Assembly: GCA_007125475.1 (NCBI GenBank)
Contig: SLDB01000379.1
Span: 1 to 11,451 of the forward strand
Reading direction: 5' to 3'
Origin: Nitriliruptoraceae bacterium
GTDB lineage: Bacteria > Actinomycetota > Nitriliruptoria > Nitriliruptorales > Nitriliruptoraceae
Length of the DNA stretch: 11,451 nucleotides
Shown here: positions 1 to 5,589 of the stretch, one piece after another
Numbering within the stretch: the first letter of the stretch is position 1
Layout: each line of letters begins with the position of its first letter
Translations under genes and position numbers: made by a program
Notes under the pieces: model-generated
The model's input: the letters and a program-made list of their open reading frames with translations, nothing else
The model's database searches: none
What the model was told of the DNA's origin: nothing

Positions 1-423
1 GGCGTCGCGGACCGGCCGGTTCCGTCGGGCACGGGCGATCGTGACGTGGGCGCGGAACGGGGCGTCGTCGACGTCGATCCCCAGCCGTGCGCAGCGGGAC
101 CGCACCGCCCCGGCGAGCGGTGCCAACGCACCCGACGGTTCGTCGTCGACCCGGCACCACAACACCCGGTCACCGAACGACCCCGCACCACCGACCACCA
201 GCTGATCCGGGAGCGGGTGCTCGGCCAACGCGACGCGGACGGCGTCGGCGACCGGGCCCGCGTGGTCGTCGGCGACGTCGCCGAGGAATGCCAGGGTGAC
301 GTGCCAGCCGGCCGGCCAGGTACGCGACAACCCGGAGAACCGGGCGGCACGCTCCTCCACGGCGTCGCGCAGGTCGCTGCGCACCGAGTCCGGGAGCCCG
401 ACGGCCACGAACCGACGGGTCAC
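1..423 (-). CDS. thpR: RNA 2',3'-cyclic phosphodiesterase (2H family), 3' end outside window
   Basis: Only the first 141 codons are visible; the gene runs off the left edge. The translation begins V(M)TRRFVAVGLPDSV and carries both signature motifs of the 2H phosphoesterase superfamily: HVTLAFLGDV (His41, Thr43) and HVTIARAR (His126, Thr128). In this family the two HxT/S motifs form the active site that opens 2',3'-cyclic phosphates on RNA ends; the proteins were first described as 2'-5' RNA ligases (LigT). Family members are about 180-200 residues, so roughly a quarter of the protein is missing here. The GTG start (423-421) overlaps the cinA TGA stop as GTGA, so translation is probably coupled and no own promoter is expected. 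The GC-rich third positions agree with a real gene. The family call is secure; the physiological substrate is not known from sequence. Confidence 0.9.
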   Translation of the reverse strand, partial: MTRRFVAVGLPDSVRSDLRDAVEERAARFSGLSRTWPAGWHVTLAFLGDVADDHAGPVADAVRVALAEHPLPDQLVVGGAGSFGDRVLWCRVDDEPSGALAPLAGAVRSRCARLGIDVDDAPFRAHVTIARARRNRPVRDA

Positions 424-1778
424 GGCTGGACGAGGCGGCGTCGCAGCAGGTCCAGCGCCGTCGTCCCCAACCGCAGCAGCACCTGCCGGCGGTCGCCGGG
501 GATCCGACGGCCGTGGACCTCGACCTCGCCGTCCGGGTGGGCTACCGCCCAGAAGCACGAGCCGGCCGGCAGCTCGGCGTCGTCGGGACCGGCGACCCCG
601 GTCACCGCCACACCGTACGTCGCGGCGAAGCGGTGGCGGACCGCGGCGGCGAGTGCCTCGGTGACCTCGGCCGAGACCGGGCCGTACTCCTCGATCAGCG
701 CGGCCGGGATCCCGAGCACGGCCCGCTTGGCCTCGTCGGTGTACACCACCGCACCCCCCTGAAGCGCCCGTGACGCCCCGGGGATGCGGGCCAGCCGCCC
801 GGCGATGTCGCCACCGGTCGCGGACTCGGCGGTGGCCAGTGTGGCGCCACGCTCGGAGAGGAGGCGCAGCACCACCGACTCGAGCTCCTCGTCATCGACG
901 CCGACGACGGCGCCGTCGAGGGCCGCGGTGACCTCCTCGACCAACGGTTGGGACGCCGCCCGGGCGGCGCCCGGGTCGTCGGCCGAGACGGTGAGCCGGA
1001 CCTGGACCTCGTGCCCCTTGGCGAGGAACGCCAGCACGACGTCGGGTCGGTCGCCGACGAGTGGCTCGACGACCTCGGCGATGTCGGACTCCCCACGGCC
1101 GGCGACGTGCAGGACCCGGGTGACCGTGACTCGTCGCCCGGCGAGCGCGGTGAGCTCGTCGACGACGTGGCGGTCCCACAACTCGTGCAGCTCCCACGGC
1201 ACCCCGGGGAGTGCCACCACCCGCGTCGGTGAGGGCCTCGGCAGCGTGATCGCGAACGCCGGGGCCGTCCCCACCGCCGGGAACGCCGTCGCCCCCGCCG
1301 GGATCCGTGCCTGTTTGAGGTTCTGCGGGGCCATGCGCCGCCCCATCTGTGCGAAGCGCTGGATCAACCCCTCCTCGAGGTCCTCACGGCGTTCGAGCTC
1401 GACACCGGCCGCCGCCGCCACCGCCTCACGGGTGAGGTCGTCGGCGGTCGGCCCCAACCCTCCACCGACGACGACGAGGTGGACACGCTCGGCGAGCCAC
1501 TGCAGCGCGGCGACGAAACGGTCCAGGTCGTCGCCGACGGCGAGGTGGTGGACGACCTCGATGCCGCGTTCCTTGAGCCGCTGACTCAACCACGTCGCGT
1601 TGGTGTCGGTGAGGTCACCCAGGAGGAGCTCGGTGCCCACCGAGAGCACCGCCGCACGCGGCACCTCCCCCGCCGGGCGGATCACCACGCCGTCGACCTC
1701 GCCGACGACGTCGGTCGCGGCGAGGACGGGGTCGACGCCGCTCGACGACGTCGGGGGCGGCTCGTGCGGGATCGTCAT
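420..1778 (-). CDS. cinA: CinA: competence/damage-inducible protein with MoCF-like and NMN amidohydrolase domains
   Basis: The 452-residue product has the CinA architecture. Residues about 41-210 are a MoCF-like domain (VLSVGTELLLGDLTDTN at 44-60, GGGLGPTADDLTRE at 105-118). A middle KH-like part follows at about 215-290. Residues about 295-450 are the PncC-type domain that in relatives deamidates nicotinamide mononucleotide; the MoCF-like part of some CinA proteins hydrolyses ADP-ribose. The nucleophile signature reads TAESATGG (Ser319), with Ala where Cys is usual, and YTDEAK (Tyr346, Lys351) is kept. The loop after AVTGVAG is PDD instead of the usual PGG. About 40 polar residues precede the domain. 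The ATG at 1778 is still favoured, because AGGAGG (1793-1788) lies 9 nt upstream and the ATG overlaps the pgsA stop (ATGA). Cytosolic. The family call is firm; activity of the second domain is inferred. Confidence 0.95.
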   Translation of the reverse strand: MTIPHEPPPTSSSGVDPVLAATDVVGEVDGVVIRPAGEVPRAAVLSVGTELLLGDLTDTNATWLSQRLKERGIEVVHHLAVGDDLDRFVAALQWLAERVHLVVVGGGLGPTADDLTREAVAAAAGVELERREDLEEGLIQRFAQMGRRMAPQNLKQARIPAGATAFPAVGTAPAFAITLPRPSPTRVVALPGVPWELHELWDRHVVDELTALAGRRVTVTRVLHVAGRGESDIAEVVEPLVGDRPDVVLAFLAKGHEVQVRLTVSADDPGAARAASQPLVEEVTAALDGAVVGVDDEELESVVLRLLSERGATLATAESATGGDIAGRLARIPGASRALQGGAVVYTDEAKRAVLGIPAALIEEYGPVSAEVTEALAAAVRHRFAATYGVAVTGVAGPDDAELPAGSCFWAVAHPDGEVEVHGRRIPGDRRQVLLRLGTTALDLLRRRLVQP

Positions 1779-2506
1779 GGACGCGGCCCTCCTGGGTTCG
1801 TCGACTCAGCCGCCTGGTCCGGCGCGGAGTCGGGGGCCTGGGCGCCACCCGGCGGCGCGTCACCCCCGGCGCTGCTGGCTGTTGTGGGCCCGATCGTCGA
1901 CCGCGCCCCCGCGCGCACCAGCCGGCCGGCCCGGAATCCGTACTCGATCCCCGACCACACCGTGAGGAGGACGGCGAGGTCCAGCAGGCGGCGGGGAACC
2001 ATCCCGGAGACCCACGGCAGCAGGTACGCCGAGACGGCGACGATCTGCGAGGTGGTCTTCACCTTCCCCCACGGGCTGGCCGGCATCACCAGACCCTGGC
2101 GCCGCACCAGCCGTGCCCGCAGCAGGGTCACCGCCACCTCGCGGGCGACGATGACGTTCACCGCCCACCACGGGAGCTCACCGACCAGGGCCAGCGAGGC
2201 GATCGAGCCGATCACCAGCAGCTTGTCCGCGATCGGGTCGGCGAGCTGGCCCCACCGGGTGACGCCGTTGACGCGCCGAGCGACCCAGCCGTCGACCGAG
2301 TCGGTCGCGGCGGCGAACACGAACACCGCGAACGCCCACCACCGTTCCGGGCCGGCGTCGTCGCCGACCACCAACAGCCACAGGATCACCGGGACCAACA
2401 GGGCCCGTAGGAACGTCAGCAGGTTCGCGACGTTGAACCAGTGCGGCTCACCGTCGGCCACGACGGGGTCGTCGGAGCCATCGGCGGACACGGAGGGATC
2501 AGACAC
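1775..2506 (-). CDS. pgsA: CDP-alcohol phosphatidyltransferase, probably phosphatidylglycerophosphate synthase
   Basis: This 243-residue membrane protein contains the complete CDP-alcohol phosphotransferase signature, D-x2-D-G-x2-A-R-x8-G-x3-D-x3-D, at residues about 69-95 (DSVDGWVARR, then GQLADPIADK). The family joins CDP-diacylglycerol to a small alcohol in the cytoplasmic membrane. Several hydrophobic segments (about 27-47, 54-66, 97-120, 150-185) fit the usual six-helix fold. PgsA, making phosphatidylglycerophosphate from glycerol-3-phosphate, is preferred because PgsA-type genes sit beside cinA and ftsK in many actinomycetes. Another head-group acceptor (inositol phosphate, for example) cannot be excluded. 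The last 45 or so residues are a Gly/Pro/Ala/Ser-rich tail with no recognisable domain. The start is GTG at 2506-2504, with no better alternative upstream. It overlaps the rimO TGA by 8 nt, and the stop overlaps the cinA ATG, so translation is likely coupled on both sides. Confidence 0.88.
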   Translation of the reverse strand: MSDPSVSADGSDDPVVADGEPHWFNVANLLTFLRALLVPVILWLLVVGDDAGPERWWAFAVFVFAAATDSVDGWVARRVNGVTRWGQLADPIADKLLVIGSIASLALVGELPWWAVNVIVAREVAVTLLRARLVRRQGLVMPASPWGKVKTTSQIVAVSAYLLPWVSGMVPRRLLDLAVLLTVWSGIEYGFRAGRLVRAGARSTIGPTTASSAGGDAPPGGAQAPDSAPDQAAESTNPGGPRP

Positions 2507-4127
2507 CGTCGACCCCGCCGGCGGCGAGGCGTCCGATCAGGTCCACGCCGACGGCGTCGACCACCTCCACGGTGGTGGTGCTCCCCACCGGCAGTCGCGC
2601 GGCCCGACCGTCGGGCCCGACGAGGCGAACCTCCCCGTCGGTGTCCGGCGCCTCGCGGTAGCTGCGTGCCGAGGTCACCAGCCCGTCACCGTCGTCGACC
2701 ACCTCGTCGACGACGACGTCGAGGTGACGTCCGATGTACCGGCGGGCCGCGTCGTCGGCCAGCGCCTCCTGGACGTCGCGGATCCGCTCGAGGCGGGCGG
2801 AGGTGACGTCGTCGGGGACCTGCGCGTCCATCGCGTCCGAGGGGGTGCCGTCCTCGCGGCTGAACGGGAACAGCCCGACCCAGTCGAGCCGGTTGTCGAC
2901 GAGGAACTCCTCGAGGACGTCGACGTCCGACTCGGTCTCCCCCGGGAAGCCCAGGATGAAGTTCGAGCGGAACACCGCGTCGGGATCGAGGTCGCGGGCC
3001 CTGGCGATGAGCTCGGCGAAGCGGGTCGCGTCGCCCGAACGCGCCATGCGGCGCACCACCGGTGCGGAGACGTGCTGCAGCGACAGGTCGTAGTAGCTGG
3101 CCACCTTCGGTTCGGTGGCGATCGCCTCCAGCAGTGGCCCGGTGAGCTCGGCCGGCTGCAGGTACATCAGGCGGATCCGCTCGACACCGTCGACCTCGGC
3201 GAGTTCGCGGAGCAACCGCGGCTGCTCGCCACGCCCGCCGGGGAGGTCCTTGCCCCACGACGTCGTGTTCTCGCTGACGAGGACGAGCTCGCGGACCCCC
3301 TGGTCGGTGAGCCACGCCGCCTCGGCGAGGATCTCCTCACGGGTCCGGGACCGGAACCGGCCACGGAACGACGGGATAGCGCAGAACGTGCAAACCCGGT
3401 CGCACCCGGAGGCGATCTTCAGGTACGCCCACGCCCGGGGGCCGGCGGCCGTCCGGTGCCGGATCGGGAACCGGGGGCCCGACGCCGGTGCACGGTCGAG
3501 GGCGTCCTGGCCGTCGAGGGCCGGTTCGGGGCGGGGCCCGGTGCGTTCCAGGACCTCGAGGGCGAGGACACGGTCGGGATCACGGCTCGCGGCCGACCCC
3601 GCCGGCGTGGCGTCGTCGACGGCCGTGCCGCCCCCCGGGTCCGGGCTCGGGGTGACGATCAGCGGGAGCGCCGCCCCGGTCGGGCGGCTGCCGGGGTGCG
3701 CGGACCCGACCCCGATCACCCGGTCGGTGACCACGCCGGCCAACACGTCGTCGACGATCTGTGGGAGTCGGCCGTAGCCGTCGAACCCGACGACGGCGTC
3801 CGCCTCGGGGATCGCGTCGGCGAGTTCGTGGGGGTAGCGCTGCGCCATGCATCCCACGACGAGGACGGCGCGGGCATCGGCGTCGTCCTTCAGCTGGCAC
3901 GCCGCCAGCACCGTGTCGACCGACTCCTGCTTCGCCGGCGCGATGAAGGTGCACGTGTTGACGAGCACCACGTCGGCGTCGGCGGGGTCGTCGACGAGGT
4001 GGTCACCCTCGCGATGGAACAGCCCGGCGAGCTGTTCGGAGTCCACCTCGTTCCGGCCGCACCCGAGGGTGACGATCGCGACCCGACGGGGCGTGGCCGG
4101 CGCCGTGGGACCGGTGACCGGGCTCAT
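2499..4127 (-). CDS. rimO: Ribosomal protein S12 (Asp) methylthiotransferase RimO, with a long insert
   Basis: A radical-SAM methylthiotransferase. The N-terminal UPF0004 domain keeps its three cluster cysteines at 23 (VTLGCGRNEVDSE), 59 (NTCTFI) and 93 (VGCMAQRYP). The radical-SAM CxxxCxxC motif is at 242-249 (GCDRVCTFCAIPSFRG), and a C-terminal TRAM-like region spans about 455-535. The LGCxRNxVDSE signature and CAIPSFRGxFRSR favour RimO, which modifies an aspartate of ribosomal protein S12, over the tRNA enzyme MiaB. The protein has 542 residues against about 440 for E. coli RimO. Most of the excess is a Pro/Asp/Ala-rich stretch at about 141-220 between the UPF0004 and SAM domains. The ATG (4127) has GGAG 5 nt upstream and overlaps the stop of the RodZ-like gene as ATGA. 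The pgsA start lies inside its 3' end. Confidence 0.95.
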   Translation of the reverse strand: MSPVTGPTAPATPRRVAIVTLGCGRNEVDSEQLAGLFHREGDHLVDDPADADVVLVNTCTFIAPAKQESVDTVLAACQLKDDADARAVLVVGCMAQRYPHELADAIPEADAVVGFDGYGRLPQIVDDVLAGVVTDRVIGVGSAHPGSRPTGAALPLIVTPSPDPGGGTAVDDATPAGSAASRDPDRVLALEVLERTGPRPEPALDGQDALDRAPASGPRFPIRHRTAAGPRAWAYLKIASGCDRVCTFCAIPSFRGRFRSRTREEILAEAAWLTDQGVRELVLVSENTTSWGKDLPGGRGEQPRLLRELAEVDGVERIRLMYLQPAELTGPLLEAIATEPKVASYYDLSLQHVSAPVVRRMARSGDATRFAELIARARDLDPDAVFRSNFILGFPGETESDVDVLEEFLVDNRLDWVGLFPFSREDGTPSDAMDAQVPDDVTSARLERIRDVQEALADDAARRYIGRHLDVVVDEVVDDGDGLVTSARSYREAPDTDGEVRLVGPDGRAARLPVGSTTTVEVVDAVGVDLIGRLAAGGVDGV

Positions 4128-5011
4128 GTGCGCTCCGCGCCGTCACGGGTGAACGTGACGTCCACGACCTCACCTCGGCCCCCCTGCACCCCGAGGTCCT
4201 CGCCGTTGAGTTCGACGTACACCCCACCGGCGTTCCCGAACCGGACCTGGATCTCCTCACCGGAGAACTGGAGGGTCTCACCGGCCGCCACGGTCTCCTC
4301 CAGCGTGAGGGAGCCGTCGACCAGGACCCGCATCCACGAGTCCTCCTCGAGCGCGAGGACGAGCTCGGCGCCCTCGGGCTCGGGGTCGGGGGCGTCGTCG
4401 GACCCGTCGTCGTCGGGGGCCGCGTCGTCGGCCTGGGCATCATCGGCCGGCGCGTCGTCGGACCCGGCGTCGTCGGTGGCGTCGTCGGTGACGTCGTCGG
4501 TGGCGTCATCGGCGTCGCCGGCGTCACCGGCGTCGTCGGCCGTGTCGTCGTCGGACGGGACCGACGCCGGGGGCGGGCCCACCGGGTCGTCGTCGGTGGC
4601 GGCCTGGTCCGGGGCACGACCGCTGCCCAGGGAGGAGAGCACCCCCACCGCCGCGAGGGCCACCACCGCAACCAGGACCCACACCACCCACACCGGCGAG
4701 CCACCACTGCGCGGTGACGGCACACGCACCCCGGTGACCAGCGGCGTCGCGACCACCTCGCCCGCGCCGTACTCGCGGTCGTACTGCTGCATCAGCGGTC
4801 CCGGGTCGACCCCGACCTCGGCCGCGTAACTGCGCAGGAACCCGCGGACGTACACCTCCCCACCGAAGCCGGAGAAGTCCTCGTCCTCGAGGGCCTGGAC
4901 CTGCGACACGCGGGCACGCAGGGCCTGGGCCACGTCCTGTTGGGACCGGCCCCGGGCCTCGCGGGCGTCACGGAGCGTCGCCCCGATCCCCGCTTCGACG
5001 TCGTCGACCAT
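4124..5011 (-). CDS. RodZ-like protein: helix-turn-helix, one TM, Asp-rich linker, DUF4115
   Basis: The 295-residue protein has the RodZ layout. Residues about 8-80 are a HTH_25-type helix-turn-helix (IGATLRDAREARGRSQQDVA, then EVYVRGFLRSYAAEVGVDP). One hydrophobic segment lies at about 106-127. A highly acidic linker occupies about 138-222, mostly DD followed by A, T, G or S. A C-terminal beta-type DUF4115 domain covers about 226-295. In RodZ the HTH is cytoplasmic and binds MreB, while the DUF4115 part is outside the membrane. Without an mreB gene in view, a role in cell shape or wall synthesis is inference, and I do not assign the symbol. The gene is first in the rodZ-like-rimO-pgsA-cinA-thpR run. 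Its ATG start fits the usual IGxTLRxAR beginning, but the upstream GGGA is a weak ribosome binding site. Such proteins are common just before rimO/pgsA in actinomycetes. Confidence 0.85.
   Translation of the reverse strand: MVDDVEAGIGATLRDAREARGRSQQDVAQALRARVSQVQALEDEDFSGFGGEVYVRGFLRSYAAEVGVDPGPLMQQYDREYGAGEVVATPLVTGVRVPSPRSGGSPVWVVWVLVAVVALAAVGVLSSLGSGRAPDQAATDDDPVGPPPASVPSDDDTADDAGDAGDADDATDDVTDDATDDAGSDDAPADDAQADDAAPDDDGSDDAPDPEPEGAELVLALEEDSWMRVLVDGSLTLEETVAAGETLQFSGEEIQVRFGNAGGVYVELNGEDLGVQGGRGEVVDVTFTRDGAERT
4467..4514. repeat. Four tandem 12-nt units in the Asp-rich linker
   Basis: Four head-to-tail 12-mers: GCGTCGTCGGTG at 4467-4478 and again at 4479-4490, ACGTCGTCGGTG at 4491-4502, and the diverged GCGTCATCGGCG at 4503-4514. 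Read on the minus strand in the gene's frame they encode DDAx tetrapeptides (DDAT, DDVT, DDAT type). The surrounding 4390-4600 region is a looser continuation of the same GAC-rich pattern. The unit keeps the frame, so gain or loss changes linker length without breaking the protein. Confidence 0.8.
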
Positions 5012-5050
5012 GTGTTCCCACTCATCGGGGCCGTGGCGGCACAGCGGGTC

Positions 5051-5064
5051 CGGGCCGCGGCCCG
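5051..5064. repeat. 14-bp perfect palindrome in the leader of the RodZ-like gene
   Basis: CGGGCCGCGGCCCG is its own reverse complement. It lies between the proposed promoter and the ATG of the rodZ-like gene, about 40 nt before the start. It could be an operator or part of a leader RNA hairpin. In DNA this GC-rich, palindromes of G and C are not rare, so its meaning is uncertain. Confidence 0.4.
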
Positions 5065-5100
5065 CCAGCCCCGTCCTGAGAAATCCTGCGCGCGCTCACG

Positions 5101-5106
5101 AGCGTA
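5101..5106 (-). promoter_or_regulatory. Possible -10 element of the rodZ-like/rimO/pgsA/cinA/thpR operon
   Basis: On the minus strand the hexamer TACGCT (TANNNT type) lies about 90 nt before the rodZ-like ATG, in the only non-coding gap upstream of the five-gene run. A hexamer 17 nt further upstream (GTGCAA) matches the -35 consensus at only three positions. It overlaps the small inverted repeat CGCTC-AC-GAGCG (5093-5104). The assignment rests on the -10 alone and is weak. Confidence 0.3.
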
Positions 5107-5187
5107 GGAGGCGCGCCGCGGGGTTGCACCCCGGGTGCGCCACGACCCCCGAATGGCAGCGGTTTCCGGTCTCGCTGTCACGGCGGC

Positions 5188-5193
5188 TACGCT
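5188..5193 (+). promoter_or_regulatory. Possible -10 element for a leaderless mRNA of the small membrane protein
   Basis: TACGCT ends 7 nt before the ATG at 5201. Transcription would then begin at or next to the start codon, giving a leaderless message of the kind common in actinomycetes. No Shine-Dalgarno sequence precedes this ATG, which agrees with that reading. No convincing -35 hexamer is visible. Confidence 0.35.
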
Positions 5194-5200
5194 GCGCGGC

Positions 5201-5464
5201 ATGAACGCGATCCGGAAGCTCACCCTCCTCGTCGGCGCCGCCGCGACGGCCTTCGTGCTGTCAGCCGGCCCGGTCTTCGCCGACACCGAGCCGGGCACCG
5301 GCGAGGACAACCACCGCACCGCGTTGGCGGACTCCCCACGCGACCGGCTCGGCCTGCTGCTGCTGGGCTCCCTCGTCGTCGGCGGAGCCCTGGCGTATGC
5401 CAACGCCCGCCGCCAGTTCAAGGGTGAGCGTCCACAGGCGACCGGCGAGTTCCGCTGGCGGTGA
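5201..5464 (+). CDS. Small protein with signal peptide and one C-terminal TM segment; function unknown
   Basis: I do not recognise a family. The 87-residue product starts MNAIRKLTLLVGAAATAFVL and has a textbook signal peptide: basic n-region, hydrophobic core, and VFA at 25-27 before Asp28, a good signal peptidase I site. A short polar segment (28-49, rich in D, E, T, P) follows, then one hydrophobic helix (about 50-67), then a basic tail (ARRQFKGERPQATGEFRWR). The mature protein would be anchored with a small outside segment and a basic cytoplasmic end. The ATG at 5201 is chosen over the in-frame GTG at 5135, because only the shorter form puts the signal peptide at the N-terminus. The gene is alone on the plus strand, divergent from the rodZ-like operon and convergent with ftsK. 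Third positions are GC-rich, as in a coding frame. Its position between two cell-envelope genes suggests, but does not show, an envelope role. Confidence 0.75.
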   Translation: MNAIRKLTLLVGAAATAFVLSAGPVFADTEPGTGEDNHRTALADSPRDRLGLLLLGSLVVGGALAYANARRQFKGERPQATGEFRWR

Positions 5465-5471
5465 TCCCGCC

Positions 5472-5497
5472 GCCCGCACCGTCGCGAGGGTGCGGGC
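5472..5497. terminator. Strong hairpin between convergent small gene and ftsK
   Basis: GCCCGCACC (5472-5480) and GGTGCGGGC (5489-5497) are perfect reverse complements with an 8-nt loop, giving a 9-bp stem of almost pure G-C pairs. It begins 7 nt after the stop of the small plus-strand gene. There is no T tract on either side, as is usual for hairpin terminators in high-GC actinomycetes. It could stop transcription from both directions. Confidence 0.6.
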
Positions 5498-5540
5498 ACC
5501 CCGGTCGATCCCTACCCGGGGAACGTCCGCGGGCACGCCC

Positions 5541-5561
5541 GTGAACCCGTCGGTGGGTCAC
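5541..5561. terminator. Weaker hairpin downstream of ftsK
   Basis: GTGAACCC (5541-5548) pairs with GGGTCAC (5555-5561) over 7 bp with a single bulged A and a 6-nt loop. It lies 29 nt beyond the ftsK stop on the minus strand, a normal place for its terminator. There is no U tract in either reading direction. The stronger hairpin at 5472-5497 lies further on and may be the main stop. Confidence 0.35.
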
Positions 5562-5589
5562 CGCGGCTGCGGCACGCCCCCGCCGGGGA

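Noticed and set aside
46..762. Plus-strand open frame opposite thpR and cinA
   Set aside because: Arg/Pro/Thr-rich shadow. Both HxT motifs and the CinA motifs are on the minus strand.
4390..4600. GTCGTCGG-rich stretch as a possible CRISPR or satellite array
   Set aside because: The units are 12 nt, in frame and without spacers. They encode the Asp-rich linker of the RodZ-like protein.
1479..4829. Very long plus-strand open frame (1116 codons) opposite rimO, pgsA and cinA
   Set aside because: It is an antisense frame left open because stops are rare in this GC-rich DNA. The translation is Arg/Pro/Ser-rich with no motif, while the opposite strand encodes complete known enzymes with catalytic residues.
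5105..5111. Perfect Shine-Dalgarno-like TAGGAGG on the plus strand
   Set aside because: No start codon at suitable spacing opens a believable frame. The GTG at 5135 is about 24 nt away.
5135..5200. Upstream in-frame GTG start for the small membrane protein
   Set aside because: It would put 22 extra residues before a perfect signal peptide and has no ribosome binding site at the proper distance.
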